From contig NZ_SRXY01000007.1 of NCBI RefSeq assembly GCF_004804335.1, positions 186,001 through 250,000 on the forward strand: a DNA stretch of 64,000 nt, in the 5' to 3' direction. The notes beneath the pieces are model-generated. The model was given only the letters and a program-made list of their open reading frames with translations. It was not told the DNA's origin and searched no databases. Origin of the DNA: Pacificoceanicola onchidii (GTDB lineage: Bacteria > Pseudomonadota > Alphaproteobacteria > Rhodobacterales > Rhodobacteraceae). Below, piece by piece: positions 19,068 to 27,645 of the stretch (position 1 is its first letter; each line of letters starts with the position of its first letter). A program made the translations under genes and the position numbers.

Positions 19068-21038
19068 TTATTGTGCCGCAACCGCCTTGGGGTCAGCCAG
19101 CACCGCCACATCATGCATGATGGCGTTCAGTTCAAAGTCTTTCGGGGTGTAGACCTTGGCAACTCCCATGGCCAGCAGGCGCTGGGCGTCGTCGTCGGGA
19201 ATGATCCCGCCGACAACCACCGGGATGTCCAGACCTTCGTCGCGCAGGCGTTTCATCACCTCTTCGAGCAGCGGAATATGGCTGCCGGACAGGATGGACA
19301 GGCCGATCACATGCGCGCCATCCTTGGCCGCTTCGATGATCTGCTCCGGGGTCAGGCGAATGCCTTCGTAGTCAATTTCCATGCCGCAATCGCGGGCGCG
19401 GAAAGCGATCTGCTCAGCGCCGTTGGAGTGACCATCAAGGCCCGGCTTGCCAACGAGGAAGCGCAGGCGTTTGCCCAGCCGGTTCGAAACCGCGTCGACC
19501 AATTCGCGAAGATCATCAAGGCCTTCAGTCTTGTTCGAGATGGCTTTCGACACACCCGTCGGGCCGCGATACTCGCCATGGACATTGCGCATCTCGCCGG
19601 CCCATTCGCCCGTGGTGACGCCCGCCTTGGCGCATTCGATGGAGGCCGGCATGACGTTTTCGCCGGTTTTGGCAGCCTCGCGCAGCGCGGCCAGCGCGGC
19701 TTTCACGGCGGCATCGTCACGCTCCCCGCGCCATGCGTTCAGACGCGCGACCTGCTCTTGCTCGACCGCAGGGTCAACAACCATGATGCCGCCGTCTTCG
19801 CCCACGAGAGGCGAGTCCTCGCCTTCCGTCCAGCGGTTCACGCCCACCACGGTGGTTTCATTCCGTTCAATACGGCCGAGGCGTTCCGCATTCGATTCAA
19901 CGAGGCGGCCTTTCATATAGTCGATCGCGCCAATTGCGCCGCCCATGCTTTCGATATTCGCCAGTTCGGACCGCGCGCCCTCTTTCAGCGCCTCAACCTT
20001 GCGATCGACCGCCGGGTTGTTCTCAAACAGGTCGTCGTATTCGAGCAGGTCCGTCTCATACGCGAAAATCTGCTGCATGCGCATGGACCATTGCTGATCC
20101 CAGGGGCGCGGCAGGCCAAGCGCTTCGTTCCATGCGGGCAATTGCACGGCGCGGGCGCGGGCTTTCTTGGACAGGGTCACCGCCAGCATTTCGATAAGAA
20201 TGCGATAGACGTTATTCTCGGGCTGCTGTTCGGTCAGGCCAAGCGAGTTGACCTGAACGCCATAGCGGAAACGGCGGAATTTCGCATTCTCGACGCCATA
20301 ACGTTCGAGCAGAATTTCATCCCACAGATCCACAAAGGCGCGCATCTTGCACATCTCGGTGACAAACCGAATGCCTGCGTTCACAAAGAAGGAAATGCGG
20401 CCACACAGCGCCGGGAAATCTTCCTCGGCCACGCGGGGGCGCAATTCGTCCAGAACCGCAATTGCCGTGGCCAGCGCAAAGGAAAGCTCCTGCTCCGGCG
20501 TCGCGCCCGCTTCCTGCAGGTGATAGGAACAGACGTTCATCGGGTTCCATTTCGGAACGTTGTGATAGCAATATTCCGCCACATCCCCGATCATCTTAAG
20601 GCTCGGTTTCGGCGGACAGATATACGTGCCGCGGCTCAGGTATTCCTTGATCAGGTCATTTTGCACGGTGCCCTGCAATTTGCTGACATCGGCCCCCTGT
20701 TCCTCGGCCACCGCGATATAAAGCGACAAGAGCCATGGCGCTGTCGCATTGATCGTCATGGAGGTGTTCATCTGTTCCAGCGGGATCTGGTCGAACAGCG
20801 CGCGCATGTCGCCCAGATGACAAACCGGCACGCCCACCTTGCCCACTTCGCCGCGGCTCAGGATATGATCGCTGTCATAGCCTGTCTGTGTCGGCAGATC
20901 GAACGCCACGGAAAGGCCGGTCTGACCCTTGGCCAGATTCGCACGGTACAGCGCGTTGGATTTTTCGGCTGTCGAGTGTCCGGCGTAAGTGCGGATAAGC
21001 CACGGGCGGTCGCGTTCGGGCTGGGTGGTCTCGGTCAT
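19068..21038 (-). CDS. ecm: ethylmalonyl-CoA mutase (B12-dependent)
   Basis: This 656-residue protein has a methylmalonyl-CoA-mutase-like barrel (I-R-T-Y-A-G-H-S-T-A near residue 16; Q-T-G-Y-D-S-D in the substrate region) and a C-terminal cobalamin domain with the G-L-D-G-H-S-N-G motif, whose histidine binds cobalt. G-L-S-I-L-S-G-S-H follows. Length and motif content fit the ethylmalonyl-CoA mutase (MeaA) type rather than MutB. It converts ethylmalonyl-CoA to methylsuccinyl-CoA. It is divergent from the PlsB-like gene, and ccr lies 1.8 kb away. Confidence 0.95.
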   Translation of the reverse strand: MTETTQPERDRPWLIRTYAGHSTAEKSNALYRANLAKGQTGLSVAFDLPTQTGYDSDHILSRGEVGKVGVPVCHLGDMRALFDQIPLEQMNTSMTINATAPWLLSLYIAVAEEQGADVSKLQGTVQNDLIKEYLSRGTYICPPKPSLKMIGDVAEYCYHNVPKWNPMNVCSYHLQEAGATPEQELSFALATAIAVLDELRPRVAEEDFPALCGRISFFVNAGIRFVTEMCKMRAFVDLWDEILLERYGVENAKFRRFRYGVQVNSLGLTEQQPENNVYRILIEMLAVTLSKKARARAVQLPAWNEALGLPRPWDQQWSMRMQQIFAYETDLLEYDDLFENNPAVDRKVEALKEGARSELANIESMGGAIGAIDYMKGRLVESNAERLGRIERNETTVVGVNRWTEGEDSPLVGEDGGIMVVDPAVEQEQVARLNAWRGERDDAAVKAALAALREAAKTGENVMPASIECAKAGVTTGEWAGEMRNVHGEYRGPTGVSKAISNKTEGLDDLRELVDAVSNRLGKRLRFLVGKPGLDGHSNGAEQIAFRARDCGMEIDYEGIRLTPEQIIEAAKDGAHVIGLSILSGSHIPLLEEVMKRLRDEGLDIPVVVGGIIPDDDAQRLLAMGVAKVYTPKDFELNAIMHDVAVLADPKAVAAQ

Positions 21039-21294
21039 CGGGGCCTCCGTAGAGCAGGAATCTTTACCGCAATCATCTTGCGTTTCAGACTGGGTACACG
21101 AAATTTTATGACCCTGTCAATTCGCCGCGTTGCAGCGATTGGGTTAGATTAGCGCAGCAGACTGTCTTTTGGGAGTCGCTGCGGCGCGGCGAAGCGCCTC
21201 GCTTGGCGATTTGGCCCTGTTTGCGTCCGGGCAAAGCGTCCCGATACCAATCCCGCTCTTGCCCAAAGCCGCCTTGCTTGCAAGGCTGCGGGCA

Positions 21295-22644
21295 ATGACG
21301 CAACCGGTGACACTTCCGCTCTGGCTTTTTGTGCTCATCCTGCTTTTCGCGGTGGTGACATTTGCCTCGCATTTTCTGTTTCCTTCCGTGCGCTGGTTCT
21401 TTCGGCGCCGGATGGAACGGGCTGTCGGGCAGCTCAACAAACGTCTGGAGCGGCCCATCGAGCCGTTCAAGCTGTTGCGCCGGTACGATCTGATTCAGCG
21501 TCTGTGCTACGACCCGGACGTGACCGAAGCCATTGTCGACTATGCCCGCGAAAACGGTGTGCGCGAGGACGTCGCCTTTGAGCGCGCGCGGCGATACGCG
21601 CGCGAGATTGTCCCGTCCTTCTCGGCCTTCTCCTATTTCGGCTGGGGCGTGCGCGGGGCGCGGTTTTTGTCGAACGCGCTTTACCGCGTGCGGTTAGGCC
21701 ACATGGATGCAGAGGCGCTGGCAAAGGTCGGGACCGACTCCACCGTGGTCTTTGTCATGAACCACCGCTCCAACATGGACTATGTTCTGGTCACCCATTT
21801 GGCGGCGGATCGGACCACACTCTCTTATGCGGTGGGCGAATGGGCGCAGGTCTGGCCGCTCTCCGCGCTGATCCGGTCCATGGGCGCTTATTTCATCCGG
21901 CGCAGATCGCGCGACGGCCTCTATCGCAAGGTTTTGCGGCGCTATGTGCAGATGGCCACGGCGGGTGGCGTGACGCAGGCGATCTTCCCGGAAGGGGGGC
22001 TGAGTCTTGACGGTGCGCTGCGCGAACCCAAGCTGGGGCTGCTCAGTTACATCCTTGATGATCTCGATCTGGACGCGCGCGACGTGGTGTTTGTGCCGGT
22101 GGCCCTCAACTACGATCGCGTACTCGAAGACGTGACGCTGATCAATAAGGACAAGACCGGTGCGGACCGCTTCGGCGTGTCTGTGCGGCATGTGTTTGCG
22201 GCCATCGGCAAGCAGATCTGGCTGCGTGTGACCGGACGGTTCCATCGCTTCGGCTATGCTGCGGTCAGCTTCGGTGCGCCGCTCTCGCTGCGCCTCTTTC
22301 CCGAATTGTCGGAGCAACCGGACAAGCTCAGCGAAGAACTGATGCAGCGCATCGCCGGGATTGTCCCGGTTTTGCCGGTGCCCTTGGTCTGCCACATCCT
22401 TCTGGACGGGCCGAAAACCCGCGCAGAGGTGGAGGTTGCCTTTGCCGAGCATCTAAAACAGCTGGGAGGCGTGCACGTCCACCTTCCGCGCAACAATCGC
22501 GACTATGCGGTCGAAACAGGTCTGCGCGCGCTGGTCGAACGCGGCATCCTAACGGAGCAGGACGGGCGTTTCGGGATCGCCCAAGGCAAGCGCGACATCG
22601 TGACATTCTATGCAAATTCTCTCGCCCATCATCTGAACGCCTGA
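21295..22644 (+). CDS. PlsB-like glycerol-3-phosphate / lysophosphatidate acyltransferase
   Basis: From ATG 21295 this is a 449-residue protein with an N-terminal membrane segment (L-W-L-F-V-L-I-L-L-F-A-V-V). The catalytic H-x4-D motif is present as N-H-R-S-N-M-D, followed by the acceptor-site F-P-E-G-G. The open frame extends to a TTG at 21169, but the extra residues have no family feature. It likely acylates glycerol-3-phosphate or a related acceptor at the membrane. It separates ecm and ccr; no link to the ethylmalonyl-CoA pathway is evident beyond position. Confidence 0.8.
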   Translation: MTQPVTLPLWLFVLILLFAVVTFASHFLFPSVRWFFRRRMERAVGQLNKRLERPIEPFKLLRRYDLIQRLCYDPDVTEAIVDYARENGVREDVAFERARRYAREIVPSFSAFSYFGWGVRGARFLSNALYRVRLGHMDAEALAKVGTDSTVVFVMNHRSNMDYVLVTHLAADRTTLSYAVGEWAQVWPLSALIRSMGAYFIRRRSRDGLYRKVLRRYVQMATAGGVTQAIFPEGGLSLDGALREPKLGLLSYILDDLDLDARDVVFVPVALNYDRVLEDVTLINKDKTGADRFGVSVRHVFAAIGKQIWLRVTGRFHRFGYAAVSFGAPLSLRLFPELSEQPDKLSEELMQRIAGIVPVLPVPLVCHILLDGPKTRAEVEVAFAEHLKQLGGVHVHLPRNNRDYAVETGLRALVERGILTEQDGRFGIAQGKRDIVTFYANSLAHHLNA

Positions 22645-22656
22645 AAAACAAGGGCT

Positions 22657-22776
22657 TTCTGCAAGCGCATTGGAAATTCTGCAATCGCTCGGTTATAAAA
22701 TTACAAAAACGGCGCCCACGTGGTTGCAATATTACGCGGCCGCGCGTATTCAGGGCTTCAATCCGCGATTCTGCAG
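22657..22776 (+). promoter_or_regulatory. ccr upstream region with repeated TTCTGCA elements
   Basis: TTCTGCAA occurs at 22657-22664 and 22677-22684, 20 bp apart, and TTCTGCAG at 22769-22776. Between them GTTGCAATATTACGC (22723-22737) shares AATATTGC (on the opposite strand) with the mcl2 upstream repeat. These may be binding sites for a regulator of the ethylmalonyl-CoA pathway. This is inference. Confidence 0.35.
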
Positions 22777-22819
22777 TGCAGAGGGAGCGGTTAACGAATG
22801 GACAAGCTAGGAGGCCGCC

Positions 22820-24106
22820 ATGGCACTTGATCTGCAATCCGGGATCGCCCAGTACGACGCGCCGGAAAAAGACCTCTACGAAATCGGTGAAATGCCGCCC
22901 ATGGGCTATGTGCCCAAGCAGATGTACGCGTGGAGCATCCGCCGCGAACGTCACGGCGATCCCGACAAGTCGTTCCAGGTCGAAGTGGTCGACACCTGGG
23001 AAATCGACAGCCACGAGGTTCTCGTTCTCGTTATGGCGGCAGGCGTGAACTACAACGGCGTCTGGGCGGGCAAGGGTGTTCCGATCAGCCCCTTCGACGT
23101 GCACGGTCAGGATTACCACATCGCAGGCTCCGATGCGTCCGGCATCGTTTGGGCCGTGGGTGACAAGGTGAAGAACTGGAAAGTGGGCGACGAGGTTGTC
23201 ATCCACTGTAACCAGGACGACGGCGACGACGAAGAGTGCAACGGTGGCGATCCGATGCTCTCCCCGACGCAGCGTATCTGGGGTTATGAGACCGGCGACG
23301 GCTCCTTTGCCCAGTTTGCCCGCGCTCAGGCACAGCAGCTCATGCGCCGCCCCAAGCACCTGACATGGGAAGAGGCCGCCTGCTACACGCTGACGCTCGC
23401 CACCGCCTACCGCATGCTCTTCGGTCACCACCCGCACGAGCTGAAGCCGGGCCAGAACGTTCTGGTCTGGGGTGCTTCGGGTGGTCTTGGTTCCTACGCG
23501 ATCCAGCTGGCCAACACCGTTGGTGCCAACGCGATTGGCGTGATCTCGGACGAGAGCAAGCGTCAATTCGTGATGGATCAGGGCGCCAAGGGTGTCATCA
23601 ACCGCAAGGACTTCAACTGCTGGGGCCAGCTCCCGACGGTGAACAGCCCCGAATACAATGAGTGGCTCAAAGAAGCGCGCAAGTTTGGCAAGGCGATCTG
23701 GGAGATCACAGGCAAGGGCAACAATGTCGACATGGTCTTCGAACACCCCGGTGAGGCGACCTTCCCGGTCTCCACTCTGGTTGTGAAGAAGGGCGGCATG
23801 GTTGTGATCTGCGCCGGCACCTCCGGCTTCAACACCACCTTCGACGTGCGCTACATGTGGATGCACCAGAAGCGCCTGCAGGGCTCCCACTTCGCCCACC
23901 TCAAGCAGGCCGCGGCCGCCAACCAGCTGATGCTGGAGCGTCGCCTCGATCCGTGCATGTCCGAAGTGTTCCCGTGGGACGAAATCCCCGAGGCGCACAT
24001 GAAGATGCTGCGCAACGAGCATAAGCCGGGCAACATGGCCGTGCTGGTTCAGGCCCCGACAACTGGCCTGCGCACCTTCGAGGACGCACTCGAAGCCAAG
24101 AAGTAA
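22820..24106 (+). CDS. ccr: crotonyl-CoA carboxylase/reductase
   Basis: This 428-residue protein of the medium-chain dehydrogenase/reductase family begins M-A-L-D-L-Q-S-G-I. It has the CCR-specific segment G-V-N-Y-N-G-V-W-A-G near residue 75 and the NADPH-binding W-G-A-S-G-G-L-G-S-Y-A in the middle. It reductively carboxylates crotonyl-CoA to ethylmalonyl-CoA, the committed step of acetyl-CoA assimilation in bacteria lacking isocitrate lyase. The ribosome site AGGAGG is strong. A hairpin terminator follows. ecm, mch and mcl2 are nearby. Confidence 0.97.
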   Translation: MALDLQSGIAQYDAPEKDLYEIGEMPPMGYVPKQMYAWSIRRERHGDPDKSFQVEVVDTWEIDSHEVLVLVMAAGVNYNGVWAGKGVPISPFDVHGQDYHIAGSDASGIVWAVGDKVKNWKVGDEVVIHCNQDDGDDEECNGGDPMLSPTQRIWGYETGDGSFAQFARAQAQQLMRRPKHLTWEEAACYTLTLATAYRMLFGHHPHELKPGQNVLVWGASGGLGSYAIQLANTVGANAIGVISDESKRQFVMDQGAKGVINRKDFNCWGQLPTVNSPEYNEWLKEARKFGKAIWEITGKGNNVDMVFEHPGEATFPVSTLVVKKGGMVVICAGTSGFNTTFDVRYMWMHQKRLQGSHFAHLKQAAAANQLMLERRLDPCMSEVFPWDEIPEAHMKMLRNEHKPGNMAVLVQAPTTGLRTFEDALEAKK

Positions 24107-24134
24107 ACACGTCGGCCGAATCCCTCTCGGCCTC

Positions 24135-24173
24135 GAACGCCCGCGAATCGCCTCCCGGCATTCGCGGGCGTTC
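24135..24173 (+). terminator. hairpin after ccr
   Basis: GAACGCCCGCGAAT (24135-24148) and ATTCGCGGGCGTTC (24160-24173) form a perfect 14-bp stem with an 11-base loop. No long T run follows, so it may act as a stabiliser or a weak terminator. Confidence 0.7.
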
Positions 24174-24324
24174 TGCGTCTCAAGCCGCCTCATTTAAAAC
24201 CAGACACTTGCGCAAACGCCCCCTCGCAGTTTTTGGGGAGGGATTTTTCGCGAATATTAACTCAAATCACCGCATGCTAGAGTTGTCTTAACGCTTCATT
24301 AACCACCGAAGAGAGAGGCTCACT

Positions 24325-24540
24325 ATGGGACATGATTGGATACTCGACGTTCTGACCGACCTGGAAACGTTCGCACGCTCGAATGGTCTGCCGACTCTCG
24401 CAGCGCAGCTGGACGAGGTGCATCTTATTGCACAGGCCGAGATGGCGTCCCGTGGTGAGGGAACCAAAATTGGCGTTCGCGGACAGCATGCCGCAGTTGG
24501 ATGCTCTGATAGAGCAATTGGAATGCGCGGAGTGTCTTGA
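24325..24540 (+). CDS. small hypothetical protein overlapping luxR
   Basis: This 71-residue frame begins M-G-H-D-W-I-L-D-V-L-T-D-L after GAGAGAGG. The first 45 residues look like a typical small helical protein. The C-terminal third, which overlaps the start of luxR in another frame, has an unusual composition. I recall similar M-G-H-D-W-I starts in Rhodobacterales but no known function. It probably is co-transcribed with luxR. Its tail should be treated with caution. Confidence 0.6.
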   Translation: MGHDWILDVLTDLETFARSNGLPTLAAQLDEVHLIAQAEMASRGEGTKIGVRGQHAAVGCSDRAIGMRGVS

Positions 24541-25198
24541 CGACCTCCAGGGCGTGATCGAAACCCTGCGCGATGCGTTTGGTGTCGATCACCTGATTTA
24601 CCATTGGGTTAACAGTGATGGCGATCAATATGGCTGCGGCACCTACGATATGGTCTGGGTCGAGCGTTACATCGCCAAAGGGTATCTTCGCATCGATCCG
24701 GTTATTGTTGGCTGTTATCAGCAATTCCACCCGGTCGACTGGAAACAACTGGATTGGTCAAGCAAGGCAGCCCGCACCTTCATGCAGGATGCCATTGCTC
24801 ACGGTGTCGGTAATCAAGGTTACTCCATCCCGATCCGGGGGCCGAACGGGCAATTTGCTCATTTTACGCTCAGTCACAACTGCAGCGACGAGGAATGGGA
24901 GGTCTTCAAGAAGCAACACCGCCGTGACCTGATCCTGATCGCGCATTCATTCAATCAAAAGGCGCTGGAGTTCGAGCCGGGGCGCAAGCCCGAAGCCGCC
25001 CAGCCCCTGTCCCCCCGCGAGATCGAGGCCATGACGCTGCTCGCCAGCGGCTATAACAGGGCACAGGCGGCCAACTCGCTTTCCATTTCCGAGCACACGC
25101 TCCGGGTGTATGTCGAAAGCGCGCGCCACAAACTGGGCGCGATGAACACCACCCATGCAGTGGCCCGTGCCCTGAGCCGGGGGCTGATTGTTGTCTAA
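24488..25198 (+). CDS. LuxR-type quorum-sensing regulator
   Basis: From ATG 24488 it is a 236-residue protein. An N-terminal autoinducer-binding domain (conserved Y-H-W-V, W-V-E-R-Y, Y-L-R-I-D-P-V and S-I-P-I-R-G-P) is followed by a C-terminal helix-turn-helix beginning P-L-S-P-R-E-I-E-A-M-T-L-L-A-S-G. An in-frame TTG at 24470 lies closer to the GAGGGAA site, so the real protein may be six residues longer. It lies directly upstream of luxI and is the likely receptor of its signal. It overlaps the small preceding ORF by 53 bases. Confidence 0.93.
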   Translation: MPQLDALIEQLECAECLDDLQGVIETLRDAFGVDHLIYHWVNSDGDQYGCGTYDMVWVERYIAKGYLRIDPVIVGCYQQFHPVDWKQLDWSSKAARTFMQDAIAHGVGNQGYSIPIRGPNGQFAHFTLSHNCSDEEWEVFKKQHRRDLILIAHSFNQKALEFEPGRKPEAAQPLSPREIEAMTLLASGYNRAQAANSLSISEHTLRVYVESARHKLGAMNTTHAVARALSRGLIVV

Positions 25199-25201
25199 TT
25201 G

Positions 25202-25226
25202 TTAAGCTGAGTGAACCTCGGCTTAA
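25202..25226. promoter_or_regulatory. inverted repeat before luxI
   Basis: TTAAGC (25202-25207) and GCTTAA (25221-25226) form an interrupted palindrome 86 bases before the luxI start and just after the luxR stop. It could be a lux-box-like operator or a weak luxR terminator. Confidence 0.35.
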
Positions 25227-25311
25227 TTTCCCGTGCGCCGTGGTCAAATCTCATTAACCACGCCCCGTCAGATTTTCCCCATCAACGACGCATTGCTCAG
25301 GGGAAAACACA

Positions 25312-25950
25312 ATGATCCGTTACGTTTATGGGGAAGACCTGCACAAGTTTCCGCGCCTCGCCCGCACCATGTTCGAGGACCGCGCCGCCCAATTCAAATC
25401 CCGCCATGACTGGGACGTCTCCGTGGACGAAGACGGTCTGGAGCGCGACGAATACGATCACGACAACCCGCTCTACATCATCTGGCAGAACGCGGATGGC
25501 ACCCACGGCGGCTCGCTGCGCCTGATGCCGACCATGGGCCCGACCATGGTCAACGATCATTTCACCCATCTGACGGACGGCGTAACGATCAAGTCGCCGC
25601 TGATCTGGGAATGCACCCGCTTCTGTCTCGCCAAGGGCGCGCGCCCCGGCGTCGCCGCCGCTTTGATGCTGGCCGCCGGTCATATCATGGAAGAGTTCGG
25701 CGTCGAGCATTTCGTCGGCGTGATCTTTGCCCATATGGTCCGCGTTTTCCGCCGCATCGGTTCCTGCCCGGAAGTGCTCGGCACAGTCGGCGAAGGCCGC
25801 GAAGCGATCAGCGTCGGCCTGTGGGAGTTCACCGAAGACACCCAGCGCGCCGTGGCCAAAAGCGCAGGTCTGTCCATTGACCTCTCCAAGCGCTGGTTCG
25901 AAATGGCCTTTGGCAGCACCATGACCACCGAAGAACTCGCCGCCGCCTAA
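25312..25950 (+). CDS. luxI: acyl-homoserine-lactone synthase (LuxI type)
   Basis: This 212-residue protein holds the invariant LuxI residues: R24, F28, W34, D46 and D49 in E-R-D-E-Y-D, R70 in S-L-R-L-M-P-T, and the E and R of W-E-C-T-R-F-C. It makes an N-acyl-homoserine lactone from S-adenosylmethionine and an acyl-ACP. The chain length cannot be read from the sequence. It follows luxR after 113 bases, and the pair forms a complete quorum-sensing circuit. Confidence 0.95.
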   Translation: MIRYVYGEDLHKFPRLARTMFEDRAAQFKSRHDWDVSVDEDGLERDEYDHDNPLYIIWQNADGTHGGSLRLMPTMGPTMVNDHFTHLTDGVTIKSPLIWECTRFCLAKGARPGVAAALMLAAGHIMEEFGVEHFVGVIFAHMVRVFRRIGSCPEVLGTVGEGREAISVGLWEFTEDTQRAVAKSAGLSIDLSKRWFEMAFGSTMTTEELAAA

Positions 25951-25991
25951 AGCGTCTGGCACCCGGCAGACGCCGGGGGTAGGGTGCGCGC

Positions 25992-27533
25992 ATGAACGCC
26001 CCAGCCCTCACGCTCTCCGACGATCAGGCCCACGCTTTTGACCAGGTGACCACGCTTCTGCGTGGCGCCGGGGTCGATCTGGACGAAGGGCTTTGCCTGC
26101 CCGCACAAGAGGGACGTCAAAGGGTCATGGCCCTGATGGGTAAGGCGGGAAGCGGCAAGACGCTGCTTCTGGCCGAACTGGTCAAGGCCCTCGAAGCCAT
26201 TGATGTTGAAATCATTTCCGGCGACTATGAGAGCAAGCGTCGCCGCGAAAAACGTACCCTCGCCATCCTCGCCCCCACCAACAAGGCCGCCAGCGTCCTG
26301 CGCATGCGCGGCGTTCCGGCCACGACGATCCACCGAATCATCTACACGCCGGTCTACGATCCCGAATATGAAAAGCTGGCCGAATGGCTGATGGGGAACG
26401 GCGAACGCCCTGATCTCGAAGAGATGTCAGAAGAGGCCTTCGCCCGCGCCGAGGCCAGCTATGTGGCGAACAAGTCCGTCCCGGCCGCTTTGGCCGCCGC
26501 CGGTCTCAGAGGCAGCGATTTCATTACCGGCTGGAAGCGCCGCGACGAGCCGCTTGACATCGGCTTTGTCGATGAAGCTTCCATGCTCGACGATCGTCAA
26601 TTCGATGATCTCAAAGAGATTTTCCCCAACCTCGTCCTCTTCGGAGACCCGGCCCAGCTCGCGCCCGTCAACCAATCCGGGAAGCTCGTTTTCGACAGCC
26701 TCGCCGATGAGCAAAAGCTCGAGCTCAGTCGCATTCACCGACAGGCCGCCGACAACCCGATCCTTGATCTCGCTCACGCGCTGGCCGATCCTCAGCTCGG
26801 CTTCGAGGATTTCGAACGCCTCGTCGAAGAAAAAGCGGCGCAGGACGACCGCGTCATCTGGGCACAGCGCGTCGAGGTCGACCTCATGGCCCGCAGCCCG
26901 GTTCTGGTCTGGCGCAACGCCACCCGGATTCGCCTGATCAAAGCGTTCCGCGCCGTCCATGGCGCTCCAGACACCGAACTCCTGCCGGGTGAACCTCTGA
27001 TCTGTGACGGCATCGAACTGCCTCTGAAACACCGCAAAAAGCGCCTCGATCTGGAGGCGCGCGGGCTGATCAAAGGCGCGCAGGTCATCTACCTCGGCCC
27101 GGGTCGCAAACCGGGCTTTTCCAAACTGCATGTCATGGGCGCGCTGGAGCCGCAGGTCTCCGCTGCCTCCATCGTCAAAATCGAAAAACCGGACGAAGAA
27201 GAGCCGTTCATCCCCTATGCCGCCCGCATGGGCGCCACCTTCCTGCATGGCTCTGCCGTCACGATTCACAAGGCGCAGGGCTCGCAATGGGATGACGTTC
27301 AGGTCTTCGCCCCGGACCTTTATGCCGCCGCCCGCATGGGCCGCACCGAAGCGGGCCAGCCTTTGTGGAAACGCCTCGCCTATGTGGCCATCACCCGCGC
27401 CCAATCGCGCCTGCACTGGGTGGTGCGCAACCGCCTGTCGCGCCCCGTCGAAGGGCTCAGAACAGACGATCTCGGTGGCACCCCCGCGCCGCTCGCGCTG
27501 GAAATGGAACAGGACGGCCCAACCCTGCTTTGA
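25992..27533 (+). CDS. RecD-like ATP-dependent DNA helicase
   Basis: This 513-residue superfamily 1 helicase has Walker A G-K-A-G-S-G-K-T (about residues 50-57), Walker B F-V-D-E-A-S-M-L, G-D-P-A-Q-L-A-P-V, motif IV-like I-H-R-Q and the C-terminal V-T-I-H-K-A-Q-G-S-Q-W and Y-V-A-I-T-R-A-Q. This order resembles RecD2/phage Dda-type helicases. No RecB or RecC partners are present. It starts 41 bases after luxI and may be co-transcribed with it, but a functional link to quorum sensing is not shown. Confidence 0.88.
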   Translation: MNAPALTLSDDQAHAFDQVTTLLRGAGVDLDEGLCLPAQEGRQRVMALMGKAGSGKTLLLAELVKALEAIDVEIISGDYESKRRREKRTLAILAPTNKAASVLRMRGVPATTIHRIIYTPVYDPEYEKLAEWLMGNGERPDLEEMSEEAFARAEASYVANKSVPAALAAAGLRGSDFITGWKRRDEPLDIGFVDEASMLDDRQFDDLKEIFPNLVLFGDPAQLAPVNQSGKLVFDSLADEQKLELSRIHRQAADNPILDLAHALADPQLGFEDFERLVEEKAAQDDRVIWAQRVEVDLMARSPVLVWRNATRIRLIKAFRAVHGAPDTELLPGEPLICDGIELPLKHRKKRLDLEARGLIKGAQVIYLGPGRKPGFSKLHVMGALEPQVSAASIVKIEKPDEEEPFIPYAARMGATFLHGSAVTIHKAQGSQWDDVQVFAPDLYAAARMGRTEAGQPLWKRLAYVAITRAQSRLHWVVRNRLSRPVEGLRTDDLGGTPAPLALEMEQDGPTLL

Positions 27534-27547
27534 GAGCGCTCTCGCGG

Positions 27548-27628
27548 TTTCTTTGGGCCAGAAATACCTCGGGTGAGCCCCAAGGGGGCGAGGGCAGCGC
27601 CCTGAACCGCGTTTCTGCAAGAAACGCG
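27548..27628. repeat. REP-like intergenic repeat, inverted copy, with hairpin
   Basis: Read on the minus strand, 27548-27604 matches parts of the repeats at 30.9 and 53.8 kb: G-C-rich core, then CGAGGTATTTCTGGCCCAAAG. Next to it GCGTTTCT (27609-27616) pairs with AGAAACGC (27620-27627) around a three-base loop, probably a terminator between the convergent helicase and hisD genes. Confidence 0.65.
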
Positions 27629-27645
27629 CTTGCGCGGTGAAACCC

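Noticed and set aside
18984-21152. Plus-strand frame of 722 codons across ecm
   Set aside because: It is the antisense of ethylmalonyl-CoA mutase; it is histidine- and arginine-rich with no domain.
22328-24193. Minus-strand frame of 621 codons across ccr
   Set aside because: It is antisense to ccr and part of the acyltransferase gene; no motif and no start signal.
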